Of a stretch of DNA of 39,133 nucleotides, positions 10,273 through 18,985 are shown piece after piece. The notes beneath the pieces were generated by a model that saw only the letters and a list, made by a program, of their open reading frames with translations, was not told the DNA's origin and ran no database searches. How positions within the stretch are numbered: position 1 is the first letter of the stretch; every line of letters starts with the position of its first letter. Both the position numbers and the translations under genes were made by a program. The stretch is from Pseudomonas inefficax (GTDB lineage: Bacteria; Pseudomonadota; Gammaproteobacteria; Pseudomonadales; Pseudomonadaceae): positions 1-39,133 of the forward strand of contig NZ_OPYN01000035.1 of the NCBI RefSeq assembly GCF_900277125.1. The letters run 5' to 3'.

Positions 10273-12660
10273 ATGAAGCGAGTGCGTCGCCTGTTGGTTA
10301 TCGGCTGCTTGTGGCTGCCCTTGATTGCATTGGCCAGGCCCGAGGCCGTGCCCACGGTTGCCTTGGAACCTGCCCAGCAGCAATGGCTGGATACACACCG
10401 CAGCCTGCGTGTCGGCCTGGTGTTGCAGGCGCCCTACGCTCAGTTCGACCGGCGCCTGCAGCAGCTGTACGGGGCCAACGTGGAACTGGTGAGCAGCCTG
10501 GCGCAGGCGCTGCGACTGGACCTTACCTGGCGCAACTTCGCTGACCAGGCCAGCCTTGAGCATGCCCTGCAGGCCGGTGAAATCGACTTTGCCCCGGGGC
10601 TTACCCAGACCCCCGCCAGCCTGCGTCTGTGGCTGTTCAGCGACCCGTACATGCGCGTGCCGCAACTGGTGGTGGGGCCGCGCACCGGGAACATGGCCGT
10701 GGAACTGGAAACGCTCGAAGCCGAGCAGCGGGTGGCGGTGCGCATGCCCAGCCAACTGGCAGACTACCTGCGCGGCAACTACGGCAACCTCAACCTGCAA
10801 GGGGTGCCCAACGAGCGCGAGGCCCTGCAACTGGTGGTGGGCGGCCAGGCCAGTTTCGCGGTGCTGGATGAAGCCCAGCTCAGCCGCCTGTCGCGCGAAA
10901 GCGAGTTCGGCGAGCTGGCTGTGGTCGGCGATATCGGCCTGCCGCAACTGTTGCGTATCGGTTCGAGGCGCGACTGGCCGCTGCTGGCCGATGTGCTCGA
11001 GCGTGGCCTGCAGGCGCTGCCGGCCAAGGAGCTGGAGCAACTGCACCAGCGTTGGCTGCAGCCAAAGTACCCACGTCTGAGTGAGTCGACGGGTTTCTGG
11101 CAGAACCTGGCCCTGCTGTCCGGCATGCTGCTGTTGTGCGCGCTGGCCACCCTGGTGTGGCAGCGTCGGCAGCAGCGCCAGCTGGAGCGCAACCTGCTGG
11201 CCACGCGCGAAAGCCTGGTGGAGCGGCAAGTGCGTGAAGAAGCATTGCGCCTGAGCCAATTCGCCATCGACCAGAGCACTGTGGGTATCCTCTGGGTCAA
11301 CTGGGACAGCCACGTACGCTACGCCAACCATGCCGCCGAACGAATGCTGGGCTACGGCGAAGGCGCGCTGCTGGAGCGGCCGCTGAGCGACTTTGAACCC
11401 AGCCTGACCATGGACCGCTGGCTGGAGCTGTGGAAGGGCGCGCGTACCGGTGCCGGCGGTGTCGGCCAGTTCGAGACGCAGTGCCGGCGGGCGGACCACA
11501 GCCTGCTGCCGGTCGAGCTGTCGCTGAGTTTTCTGCGCTTTCGTGACTCCGAGTACCTGGTGGTGTACCTCGCCGATGTCACCGAGCGCCACCGTGCCCT
11601 GGCGGCCCTGCGCGAAAGCGAGGCGCGGCTCAAGGGCATTGCCGGCAACGTGCCGGGGCTGGTGTTCCGCCTGGAGCGCGACCCGGCTGAGGGCGACCTG
11701 GAATTTCCTTACATCAGCGAGGGCAGCGAGGCCTTGGTGGGTTATTCGCCCAGCGAGATCCAGCACCCGCAGATGGGCCTGCGCAATCTGGTACATCCCG
11801 AGGACCGTGCCGATTACCACCGGGTACAGGACCTGGCCCTGGCCAGCGACCAGGACTGGTCCTGGCAGGGGCGCATCCTCACCCGCCAGGGTGAGCAGCG
11901 CTGGGCCGACATCAAGGCCAGTACCCGGCGCCTGGGCAATGGCCAAGTAGTCTGGGACGGCGTGGTGTGGGACATCACCCAGGGCAAACGGGCCGAGCTG
12001 GCGCTGGCCAAGTCCCAGGAGCAGTTGCGCGAACTGTCGGCCCACCTGGAGAGCGTGCGTGAAGAGGAAAAGGCCCGCATCGCCCGGGAAGTGCACGATG
12101 AACTGGGGCAGATGCTGACTGTGCTCAAGCTGGAGGTGTCGATGTGCGAGCTGGCCTTCGCCGAGCTGGACCCGGGTTTGAACGAGCGGCTGGCCAGCAT
12201 GAAGCGCCTGATCGCCCAACTGTTCCAGTTGGTACGCGACGTGGCCACCGCTCTGCGTCCGCCGATTCTCGATGCCGGCATCGCCTCGGCCATCGAGTGG
12301 CAGGCACGGCGCTTCGAGGCACGCACGCAAATCCCTTGCCTGGTGCAAGTACCGGATAATCTGCCAGCATTGAGCGATGCCAAGGCCACAGGGCTGTTCC
12401 GTATCCTTCAGGAGGCGCTGACCAACGTGATGCGCCATGCCCAGGCGCATAGCGTGGAAATCGAACTGGTGCGTGAGCACGGGCAATTGCGCATGACTGT
12501 CAGCGACGATGGCCAGGGCTTTTGCCGCGACCAGCCCCGGCCCACCTCGTTCGGCCTGGTAGGGGTGCGTGAGCGGGTGCTGATGCTGGGCGGCAGCATG
12601 GCGCTGGACAGTGAACCGGGCGAAGGCACCAGCCTGAGCGTAGCCATACCGTTGGAGTAG
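10273..12660 (+). CDS. Sensor histidine kinase with periplasmic SBP_bac_3 domain, two PAS domains and HisKA_3
   Basis: 795-aa inner-membrane sensor. In order: signal/anchor (1-22), periplasmic solute-binding-protein family 3 domain (about 43-268, starting LRVGLVLQAPYAQF with EIDFAPGLTQTP), one membrane helix (279-296), PAS (about 325-440), PAS/PAC (about 450-572), HisKA_3 with phosphoacceptor H608 in AREVHDELGQML, and HATPase_c (N box N718 in EALTNVMRHA, G1 DDGQGF 745-750, G2 GEGTS 783-787). HisKA_3 kinases pair with NarL-type regulators, and one follows 10 nt later. The venus-flytrap sensor suggests it reads a small ligand such as an amino acid or amine, or a ligand-loaded binding protein. 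The polyamine-type importer downstream makes a related substrate plausible; this is inference. Confidence 0.92.
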   Translation: MKRVRRLLVIGCLWLPLIALARPEAVPTVALEPAQQQWLDTHRSLRVGLVLQAPYAQFDRRLQQLYGANVELVSSLAQALRLDLTWRNFADQASLEHALQAGEIDFAPGLTQTPASLRLWLFSDPYMRVPQLVVGPRTGNMAVELETLEAEQRVAVRMPSQLADYLRGNYGNLNLQGVPNEREALQLVVGGQASFAVLDEAQLSRLSRESEFGELAVVGDIGLPQLLRIGSRRDWPLLADVLERGLQALPAKELEQLHQRWLQPKYPRLSESTGFWQNLALLSGMLLLCALATLVWQRRQQRQLERNLLATRESLVERQVREEALRLSQFAIDQSTVGILWVNWDSHVRYANHAAERMLGYGEGALLERPLSDFEPSLTMDRWLELWKGARTGAGGVGQFETQCRRADHSLLPVELSLSFLRFRDSEYLVVYLADVTERHRALAALRESEARLKGIAGNVPGLVFRLERDPAEGDLEFPYISEGSEALVGYSPSEIQHPQMGLRNLVHPEDRADYHRVQDLALASDQDWSWQGRILTRQGEQRWADIKASTRRLGNGQVVWDGVVWDITQGKRAELALAKSQEQLRELSAHLESVREEEKARIAREVHDELGQMLTVLKLEVSMCELAFAELDPGLNERLASMKRLIAQLFQLVRDVATALRPPILDAGIASAIEWQARRFEARTQIPCLVQVPDNLPALSDAKATGLFRILQEALTNVMRHAQAHSVEIELVREHGQLRMTVSDDGQGFCRDQPRPTSFGLVGVRERVLMLGGSMALDSEPGEGTSLSVAIPLE

Positions 12661-12670
12661 GAGAGCGATC

Positions 12671-13300
12671 GTGATTCGAGTGTTGGTGGCCGAAGACCAC
12701 ACCATAGTCCGTGAGGGCATCAAGCAGTTGATTGGCCTGGCCAAGGACATGCAGGTGGCGGGGGAGGCCGGTAACGGCGAGCAGTTGCTGGAAGCCTTGC
12801 GCCACACGCCGTGCGAGGTGGTACTGCTGGATATCTCGATGCCGGGTGTGAATGGCCTGGAGGCTATCCCACGGATTCGCGCGTTGCACGACGCCCCGGC
12901 GATCCTGATGTTGTCGATGCACGATGAAGCGCAGATGGCGGCGCGGGCGCTGAAGGCCGGGGCGGCGGGCTATGCCACCAAAGACAGCGACCCGGCGCTG
13001 TTGCTGACCGCGATTCGTCGGGTTGCCGCTGGCGGGCGCTATATCGACCCGGCGTTGGCCGACCGTATGGTCTTCGAAGTGGGCCTGACCGAGTCGCGGC
13101 CGTTGCACACGCTGCTGTCGGAGCGGGAGTTTTCGGTGTTCGAACGCCTGGCCCAGGGCGCCAACGTCAACGACATCGCCCAGCAGCTGGCGCTGTCGAG
13201 CAAGACCATCAGCACCCACAAGGCGCGCCTGATGCAAAAGCTGAAAGTGAACTCGCTGGCGGAGCTGGTGAAGTACGCCATGGAGCACAAGCTGGTCTGA
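12671..13300 (+). CDS. NarL/FixJ-family response regulator
   Basis: The protein is 209 aa. The receiver domain has acidic residues E8/D9, phosphoacceptor D54 in VLLDISMPGVNG, and K104 in GYATKDSD. A LuxR-type helix-turn-helix follows (about 145-205: LSEREFSVFERLAQGANVNDIAQQLALSSKTISTHKARLMQKL). The start is GTG 12671 with GAG(A)G-like sequence just upstream, 10 nt after the kinase stop. It is the cognate partner of the preceding HisKA_3 kinase. The closest candidate target is the ABC transporter operon, whose upstream region holds a 20-bp dyad of the size NarL-type dimers use. Confidence 0.93.
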   Translation: MIRVLVAEDHTIVREGIKQLIGLAKDMQVAGEAGNGEQLLEALRHTPCEVVLLDISMPGVNGLEAIPRIRALHDAPAILMLSMHDEAQMAARALKAGAAGYATKDSDPALLLTAIRRVAAGGRYIDPALADRMVFEVGLTESRPLHTLLSEREFSVFERLAQGANVNDIAQQLALSSKTISTHKARLMQKLKVNSLAELVKYAMEHKLV

Positions 13301-13335
13301 TAGCGACATGCACCTCCTGCCGCCTGTAGCGAACC

Positions 13336-13426
13336 CCTGTGGGAGCGGGCGTGCCCGCGAAAGGGCCTGACCTGCTGATCTCTATGGCTGCGCCGGCCTC
13401 TTCGCGGGCACGCCCGCTCCCACAGG
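13336..13426. repeat. REP pair (inverted), CCTGTGGGAGCGGGC type
   Basis: The outer arms CCTGTGGGAGCGGGCGTGCC (13336 onward) and the matching GGCACGCCCGCTCCCACAGG ending at 13426 are perfect inverted repeats, continuing into CGCGAA / TTCGCG. It follows the response regulator stop and probably separates that transcript from the transporter operon. Confidence 0.9.
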
Positions 13427-13467
13427 TTCAGTGGAGTGCTCGGGGAGGCATTCCAAACCCGCCATCT

Positions 13468-13487
13468 TTGTAGGGGAATCCCTACAA
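13468..13487. promoter_or_regulatory. 20-bp palindrome upstream of the ABC transporter operon
   Basis: TTGTAGGGGAATCCCTACAA consists of 8-bp perfect arms TTGTAGGG/CCCTACAA around GAAT, 107 nt before the ATPase start. It is distinct from the REPs. Position and symmetry suggest an activator or repressor site. The response regulator encoded just upstream is the obvious candidate protein, but nothing in the sequence proves that. Confidence 0.5.
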
Positions 13488-13594
13488 CAAATCTTCCATG
13501 CGGATGATGGCATTCTCTCAGCACCCCCGATTTTCCGGCGCTTGCCGCTTGTCTAGTCTTTGCCTACGCAGTCATCCAACAAGAAGGTGCAGGC

Positions 13595-14719
13595 ATGAGC
13601 GAGGCGAAGTCGAACGCTGCAACCAGCGAAACGCTGGTCAGCTTCCGTGGTGTGCAGAAGAGCTACGACGGCGAGTCGCTGATCGTCAAAAACCTCAACC
13701 TGGATATTCGCAAGGGCGAGTTCCTTACCCTGCTTGGCCCGTCCGGCTCGGGCAAGACCACCAGCCTGATGATGCTGGCCGGCTTCGAAACTCCCACCGC
13801 CGGTGAAATCCAGCTGGCCGGGCGTTCTATCAACAACGTGCCGCCGCACAAGCGCGACATCGGCATGGTGTTCCAGAACTACGCGCTGTTCCCGCACATG
13901 ACCGTGGCCGAGAACCTGGCCTTCCCGCTGACCGTGCGCAACCTGAGCAAGACCGACATCAGCGAGCGGGTCAAGCGGGTGCTTAACATGGTCCAGCTCG
14001 ACGCCTTCGCCAAGCGTTACCCCGGCCAGCTGTCAGGCGGCCAGCAGCAGCGTGTGGCCCTGGCCCGGGCACTGGTGTTCGAGCCGCAGCTGGTACTGAT
14101 GGACGAACCGCTGGGCGCGCTGGACAAGCAGCTGCGTGAGCACATGCAGATGGAGATCAAGCACATCCACCAGCGCCTGGGCGTGACCGTGGTGTACGTG
14201 ACCCACGATCAGGGCGAAGCGCTGACCATGTCCGACCGGGTGGCCGTGTTCCACCAGGGCGAAATCCAGCAGATCGCCGATCCGCGCACGCTGTATGAAG
14301 AACCCTGCAACACCTTCGTCGCCAACTTCATCGGCGAGAACAACCGCATCAACGGCACCTTGCTCGCCAGTGACGGCAAGCGCTGCCAGGTGCAGTTGCC
14401 GCGCGGCGAGCGGGTCGAGGCGCTGGCGGTGAATGTCGGCCAGGCCGGCGAGCCGGTGACCCTGTCGATCCGCCCGGAGCGCGTGCGCCTGAACGGCCAT
14501 AGCGAAAGCTGCGTGAACCGCTTCTCGGGCCGGGTGGCCGAATTCATTTACCTGGGCGACCACGTGCGGGTGCGCCTGGAAGTTTGCGGCAAGGGCGACT
14601 TCTTCGTGAAACAGCCGATTGCCGAACTCGACCCGGCCCTGGCCGTGGGCGATGTGGTACCGCTGGGCTGGGAGGTGGAGCACGCCCGCGCGCTCGATCC
14701 GATTGCCGAAGCCCATTGA
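13595..14719 (+). CDS. ABC transporter ATP-binding protein, polyamine (PotA) type
   Basis: Cytoplasmic ATPase of a type I importer. The protein is 374 aa with Walker [10 protein letters not shown] (48-56), Q-loop [18 protein letters not shown], signature LSGGQQQR (146-153), Walker B LVLMDEP (166-172), the switch H204, and a C-terminal TOBE regulatory domain (about 290-370). The order ATPase, binding protein, permease, permease and the sequence style are those of spermidine/putrescine importers. Pseudomonads carry many such paralogues, so the true substrate (polyamine, GABA-like or amino acid) is open. RBS AAGAAGG precedes ATG 13595. Confidence 0.93.
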   Translation: MSEAKSNAATSETLVSFRGVQKSYDGESLIVKNLNLDIRKGEFLTLLGPSGSGKTTSLMMLAGFETPTAGEIQLAGRSINNVPPHKRDIGMVFQNYALFPHMTVAENLAFPLTVRNLSKTDISERVKRVLNMVQLDAFAKRYPGQLSGGQQQRVALARALVFEPQLVLMDEPLGALDKQLREHMQMEIKHIHQRLGVTVVYVTHDQGEALTMSDRVAVFHQGEIQQIADPRTLYEEPCNTFVANFIGENNRINGTLLASDGKRCQVQLPRGERVEALAVNVGQAGEPVTLSIRPERVRLNGHSESCVNRFSGRVAEFIYLGDHVRVRLEVCGKGDFFVKQPIAELDPALAVGDVVPLGWEVEHARALDPIAEAH

Positions 14720-14759
14720 TGGATTGCTTCACCAACCCTGTACTGTGGAGAGAATAATA

Positions 14760-15794
14760 ATGCGCAAGCAGTTGAAACTGACCGCCCTGGCCCTGGGGCT
14801 GTTCGCCGCCGGCCAAGCCATGGCCGCAGACCTTACCGTGGTCTCGTTCGGTGGCGCCAACAAGGCGGCCCAGGTCAAGGCGTTCTACGAGCCGTGGGAA
14901 AAGGCCGGCAAGGGCAAGATCGTCGCGGGTGAGTACAACGGCGAAATGGCCAAGGTCAAAGCCATGGTCGACACCAAGAGCGTGTCGTGGAACCTGGTGG
15001 AAGTAGAGTCGCCAGAACTGGCCCGCGGCTGTGACGAGGGCATGTTCGAAGAACTCGACCCGGCCCTGTTCGGTAATGAGGCCGACTATGTGCCGGGTGC
15101 CATCCAGCCATGCGGCGTGGGCTTCTTCGTATGGTCCACGGTGCTGGCCTACAACGCCGACAAGCTGAAGACTGCACCGACCAGCTGGGCCGACTTCTGG
15201 GACACCAAGAAATTCCCGGGCAAACGCGGCCTGCGCAAGGGTGCCAAGTACACCTTGGAATTCGCCCTGATGGCCGACGGTGTGGCGCCGAAGGATGTAT
15301 ACCAGGTGCTGGGCACCAAAGAGGGTGTGGACCGCGCCTTCAAGAAGCTCGACGAACTCAAGCCAAGCATCCAGTGGTGGGAAGCCGGCGCCCAGCCGCC
15401 ACAGTACCTGGCCTCGGGTGACGTGGTCATGAGCTCGGCCTACAACGGCCGCATTGCTGCAGTGCAGAAAGAGAGCAACCTGAAGGTTGTGTGGAATGGC
15501 GGCATCTATGACTTCGACGCCTGGGCCATCCCGAAAGGTGCCAAGGATGTCGAGGAAGCGAAGAAATTCATCGCTTTCAGCGTGCAGCCTGAGCAGCAGA
15601 AGATCTACTCCGAGAACATCGCGTACGGCCCGGCCAATTCCAAGGCCGTGAGCCTGTTGTCGGATGATGTGAAGAAGGACATGCCGACCACGCCTGAAAA
15701 CATTGCCAACCAGGTGCAGATCGACGTGGCCTTCTGGGCTGACAACAGCGAGCAGCTGGAGCAACGCTTCAACGCCTGGGCGGCGAAGAAGTAA
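14760..15794 (+). CDS. Periplasmic polyamine-type substrate-binding protein (PotD/PotF-like)
   Basis: 344-aa extracellular solute-binding protein family 1. The signal peptide MRKQLKLTALALGLFAAGQAMA is cleaved before ADLTVVSFGG. The ATG at 14760 is chosen for the signal peptide and the GGAG 9-12 nt upstream; the open frame upstream of it is part of the ATPase gene in another frame. The body shows the two-lobe pattern (ACDEGMFEELDP-like hinge region, GVGFFVWSTVLAYN, IYDFDAWAIPKGAKD). It delivers ligand to the two permeases. A REP lies between it and the first permease, which may keep its mRNA, and so its level, higher than that of the membrane subunits. Confidence 0.93.
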   Translation: MRKQLKLTALALGLFAAGQAMAADLTVVSFGGANKAAQVKAFYEPWEKAGKGKIVAGEYNGEMAKVKAMVDTKSVSWNLVEVESPELARGCDEGMFEELDPALFGNEADYVPGAIQPCGVGFFVWSTVLAYNADKLKTAPTSWADFWDTKKFPGKRGLRKGAKYTLEFALMADGVAPKDVYQVLGTKEGVDRAFKKLDELKPSIQWWEAGAQPPQYLASGDVVMSSAYNGRIAAVQKESNLKVVWNGGIYDFDAWAIPKGAKDVEEAKKFIAFSVQPEQQKIYSENIAYGPANSKAVSLLSDDVKKDMPTTPENIANQVQIDVAFWADNSEQLEQRFNAWAAKK

Positions 15795-15807
15795 AGGACC
15801 AGCGTAG

Positions 15808-15976
15808 GGGGCCGCTTTGCGGCCCATCGCCGGCAAGCCAGCTCCCACAGGGGCAGCGCCATCCCCGAGGCCAGTGCAGTACCTGTGGGGAAAGCTCCTA
15901 CAGGGATCAGAAGCCTCGAAGCCAGTGCAGCACCTGTGGGAGCTGGCTTGCCGGCGATGGGCTGCGCAGCAGCCCC
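15808..15976. repeat. REP cluster inside the transporter operon
   Basis: The outer arms GGCCGCTTTGCGGCCCATCG + CCGGCAAGCCAGCTCCCACAG (15810-15850) and CTGTGGGAGCTGGCTTGCCG + GCGATGGGCTGCGCAGC (15934-15970) face each other. A degenerate unit ACCTGTGGGGAAAGCTCCTACAG (15880-15902) sits between them, within a partial direct repeat of GCCAGTGCAG(T/C)ACCTGTGGG. It lies between the binding-protein and permease genes of one operon. Confidence 0.85.
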
Positions 15977-16005
15977 ATTTTTCAGTTCGTATCGCGGAGT
16001 TCGCC

Positions 16006-17253
16006 ATGGCCATTGCAGTGCCCCTCAAAGAAGGCGCAGGTCCAAGTCTCAAGCAGCGCCTCAAGCACGCCGAGCGGGTCAACCGCTGGAAGGCGCAGGC
16101 GTTGATCGCGCCGCTGGCGCTGTTCCTTTTGCTGGTGTTCCTGGTGCCGATCGCGGCGCTGCTGTACAAGAGCGTCGGCAACCCGGAAGTGGTCGGCGGC
16201 CTGCCGCGCACCGTGGGCGTCATCACCCAGTGGGATGGCAAGAGCCTGCCGGGCGAAGACGTGTACAAGGCGTTGAGCCAGGACCTGGCCGAATCGCGCA
16301 AGAACCAGACCCTGGGCGACCTTTCCAAACGCCTGAACATGGAGCTGGCCGGTTACCGCAGCCTGTTGGCCAAGACCGCGCGGGCGCTGCCGTTCAAGAG
16401 TGAACCCGCTTCCTATAAAGATGCCTTGCAGGCTCTCGACGAGCGTTGGGGCGACCCGGCCTACTGGCAGGCGATCCGCCGCAACACCAGCACGGTCACC
16501 TCGTTCTACCTGCTGGCTTCGCTCGACCACCGTATCGATGACCTTGGCGAACTGGCCAAGGCCACCCCGGACCAGGCCATCTACCTGGACATCTTCGCCC
16601 GCACCTTGTGGATGGGTGTGGTGATTACCGCCATCTGCCTGGTGCTTGCATACCCGCTGGCCTACCTGCTGGCCAACCTGCCGACCCGGCAGAGCAACTT
16701 GCTGATGATCCTGGTGCTGCTGCCATTCTGGACTTCGATCCTGGTGCGGGTAGCAGCGTGGATCGTGCTGCTGCAGTCGGGTGGCCTGATCAACAGCGCG
16801 CTGATGGCCATGGGCATCATCGACCAGCCGCTGGAACTGGTGTTCAACCGCACCGGCGTGTACATCTCGATGGTGCACATCCTGTTGCCGTTCATGATCC
16901 TGCCGCTGTACAGCGTGATGAAGGGTATTTCGCCCAGCTACATGCGTGCGGCGATCTCGCTGGGCTGCCACCCGTTCGCCAGCTTCTGGCGGGTGTACTT
17001 CCCGCAGACCTACGCCGGGGTTGGCGCTGGCTGCCTGCTGGTGTTCATCCTGGCCATCGGCTACTACATTACCCCGGCATTGCTGGGCAGCCCGAATGAC
17101 CAGATGGTCAGCTACTTCGTGGCGTTCTATACCAACACCAGCATCAACTGGGGCATGGCCACCGCGCTGGGCGGGCTGTTGCTGCTGGCGACCGTGCTGT
17201 TGTACCTGATCTATAGCTGGCTGGTCGGCGCCAGCCGCCTGCGCCTGAGCTGA
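16006..17253 (+). CDS. ABC transporter permease 1 (PotB-like) with enlarged periplasmic loop
   Basis: 415-aa inner-membrane permease, about 130 residues longer than the usual PotB. The first membrane helix is at 33-54. A largely hydrophilic 55-197 segment follows and must form a periplasmic domain before the second helix (198-218). Further helices lie near 232-256, 284-304, 340-360 and 385-405. The EAA loop contacting the ATPase is MRAAISLGCHPFASFWRVYF (313-332) and onward. The ATG 16006 is chosen by GGAG at 15997-16000 and by homology of MAIAVPLKEG; the open frame before it is REP sequence. It pairs with the second permease 11 nt downstream. Confidence 0.92.
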   Translation: MAIAVPLKEGAGPSLKQRLKHAERVNRWKAQALIAPLALFLLLVFLVPIAALLYKSVGNPEVVGGLPRTVGVITQWDGKSLPGEDVYKALSQDLAESRKNQTLGDLSKRLNMELAGYRSLLAKTARALPFKSEPASYKDALQALDERWGDPAYWQAIRRNTSTVTSFYLLASLDHRIDDLGELAKATPDQAIYLDIFARTLWMGVVITAICLVLAYPLAYLLANLPTRQSNLLMILVLLPFWTSILVRVAAWIVLLQSGGLINSALMAMGIIDQPLELVFNRTGVYISMVHILLPFMILPLYSVMKGISPSYMRAAISLGCHPFASFWRVYFPQTYAGVGAGCLLVFILAIGYYITPALLGSPNDQMVSYFVAFYTNTSINWGMATALGGLLLLATVLLYLIYSWLVGASRLRLS

Positions 17254-17264
17254 GGAGCCTTGTC

Positions 17265-18092
17265 ATGCTGAGCCCTTACATGTCGCCCGTGGAGCGGGTG
17301 TGGTTCTACAGCCTGCGCATTCTTTGCGGCTTGATCCTGCTGTTCCTCATACTGCCGGTGCTGGTGATCGTGCCGCTGTCGTTCAACAGTGGCAGTTTTC
17401 TGGTTTACCCGCTGCAGGGCTTCTCGCTGCAGTGGTACCAGGACTTCTTCGGCTCGGCCGAGTGGATGCGGGCCCTGAAGAACAGCATCATCGTCGCCCC
17501 GGCAGCCACGGTGCTGGCCATGGTGTTCGGCACCCTGGCGGCGATCGGCCTGACCCGTGGCGACTTCCCGGGCAAGTCGCTGGTGATGGCACTGGTGATT
17601 TCGCCGATGGTGGTGCCGGTGGTGATCATCGGCGTGGCCAGCTACCTGTTCTTTGCCCCCCTGGGCATGGGCAACAGCTTCACCTCGCTGATCCTGGTGC
17701 ATGCGGTACTGGGCGTGCCGTTCGTCATCATTACCGTGTCGGCGACCTTGCAGGGCTTCAACTACAACCTGGTGCGCGCTGCGGCCAGCCTGGGCGCCTC
17801 GCCACTGCTGACTTTCCGCCGGGTGACCCTGCCGCTGATCGCGCCGGGGGTGATTTCGGGGGCGTTGTTCGCCTTTGCCACGTCGTTTGACGAAGTAGTG
17901 GTGACACTGTTCCTGGCCGGGCCGGAGCAGGCGACCCTGCCGCGGCAGATGTTCAGTGGTATTCGCGAGAACCTGAGCCCGACCATTGCCGCGGCGGCGA
18001 CCTTGCTGATTGCCTTCTCGGTAGTGTTGCTGCTGACCCTGGAGTGGTTGCGTGGGCGTAGCGAGAAGCTAAGGACCCAGCAGCCGGCTTGA
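17265..18092 (+). CDS. ABC transporter permease 2 (PotC-like)
   Basis: 275-aa inner-membrane permease with about six helices, the first at about 16-42. The EAA loop VRAAASLGASPLLTFRRVTL (about 170-189) continues PLIAPG. It is the usual length for PotC-type subunits, without the insertion seen in permease 1. RBS GAGGAG lies 7 nt before ATG 17265. It closes the operon, followed by a long perfect inverted REP pair. Confidence 0.93.
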   Translation: MLSPYMSPVERVWFYSLRILCGLILLFLILPVLVIVPLSFNSGSFLVYPLQGFSLQWYQDFFGSAEWMRALKNSIIVAPAATVLAMVFGTLAAIGLTRGDFPGKSLVMALVISPMVVPVVIIGVASYLFFAPLGMGNSFTSLILVHAVLGVPFVIITVSATLQGFNYNLVRAAASLGASPLLTFRRVTLPLIAPGVISGALFAFATSFDEVVVTLFLAGPEQATLPRQMFSGIRENLSPTIAAAATLLIAFSVVLLLTLEWLRGRSEKLRTQQPA

Positions 18093-18121
18093 TTGGTAGC
18101 TCAAGGCCTGCGCATTACCCT

Positions 18122-18214
18122 TGTAGGAGCAGCCTTGTGCTGCGAAGAGGCCGGTAAGACAAAAGCTATTCTTCGGCCCTACCGGCCTCTTCGCAGCACA
18201 AGGCTGCTCCTACA
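18122..18214. repeat. Perfect 35-bp inverted REP pair
   Basis: 18122-18156 (starting TGTAGGAGCAGCCTTGTGCT, ending GAGGCCGGTA) and 18180-18214 are exact reverse complements over 35 bp with a 23-nt loop. It lies after the last permease and before the rpe promoter, where it can serve as a transcription end or an mRNA 3' stabiliser. Confidence 0.92.
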
Positions 18215-18248
18215 GACGCGAAGACGCCGGCACAGGTTGATGCTAATC

Positions 18249-18277
18249 AGCCTTCATCCGCTTCCCTGGGTTACAAT
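18249..18277 (+). promoter_or_regulatory. Candidate rpe promoter (-10 TACAAT)
   Basis: TACAAT at 18272-18277 lies 33 nt before the rpe start, in a short REP-free gap. The -35 region (AGCCTT at 17-nt spacing) is poor, so the call rests mainly on the -10. Confidence 0.35.
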
Positions 18278-18310
18278 GCGCGCCACCGTGATTCTGCCAA
18301 CAGGTGCGCC

Positions 18311-18985
18311 ATGCAGCCCTACGCTATTGCCCCCTCCATTCTCTCCGCCGATTTCGCCCGCCTGGGCGAGGACGTCGACAAGGTATTGGCTGCGGGTGCC
18401 GACATCGTCCACTTCGATGTCATGGACAACCACTACGTCCCCAACCTGACCATCGGCCCGATGGTCTGCACCGCCCTGCGCAAGTACGGTGTCACCGCGC
18501 CGATCGACGTGCACCTGATGGTCAGCCCGGTCGACCGCATCATCGGCGACTTCATCGAAGCTGGCGCCACCTACATCACCTTCCACCCGGAAGCCTCGCA
18601 GCACATCGACCGTTCGCTGCAGCTGATCAAGGATGGTGGTTGCAAGGCCGGCCTGGTGTTCAACCCGGCCACCAGCCTGGATGCCCTGAAGTACGTGATG
18701 GACAAGGTCGACATGGTACTGCTGATGAGCGTCAACCCGGGCTTTGGCGGGCAGAAATTCATCCCTGGCACCCTCGACAAGCTGCGCGAAGCGCGTGCGC
18801 TGATCGACGCCAGCGGCCGTGATATCCGCCTGGAAATCGACGGTGGCGTCAACGTCAACAACATTCGCGAGATCGCTGCCGCTGGCGCCGATACGTTCGT
18901 TGCCGGCTCGGCGATCTTCAATGCCCCGGACTATCAGGAAGTCATCGCCAAGATGCGCGCCGAACTGGCCCAGGCCCGCCCATGA
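18311..18985 (+). CDS. rpe: Ribulose-phosphate 3-epimerase
   Basis: Interconverts ribulose-5-phosphate and xylulose-5-phosphate in the pentose phosphate pathway; cytosolic metal-dependent TIM barrel. The protein is 224 aa. The active-site signatures are [27 protein letters not shown] (H34, D36), HLMV (H68), [12 protein letters not shown] and EIDGGVN (catalytic Asp near 177). First gene of rpe-gph-trpE; gph starts inside its stop codon (ATGA), a common arrangement in gamma-proteobacteria. Confidence 0.97.
   Translation: MQPYAIAPSILSADFARLGEDVDKVLAAGADIVHFDVMDNHYVPNLTIGPMVCTALRKYGVTAPIDVHLMVSPVDRIIGDFIEAGATYITFHPEASQHIDRSLQLIKDGGCKAGLVFNPATSLDALKYVMDKVDMVLLMSVNPGFGGQKFIPGTLDKLREARALIDASGRDIRLEIDGGVNVNNIREIAAAGADTFVAGSAIFNAPDYQEVIAKMRAELAQARP

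Noticed and set aside
10030..12807. 925-codon open frame on the minus strand
   Set aside because: Runs antisense to the kinase gene; its composition (Gln/His/Leu-rich, no domain) is what a high-GC gene gives on its opposite strand.
13506..13525. TGGCATTCTCTCAGC as a sigma54 promoter for the transporter operon
   Set aside because: GG-N10-GC spacing fits, but the -12 half and the bases after TGGCA do not match the consensus well, and no enhancer-binding regulator is nearby.
14544..16340. 598-codon minus-strand frame across the transporter genes
   Set aside because: Crosses REP DNA and three real genes; no family resemblance.
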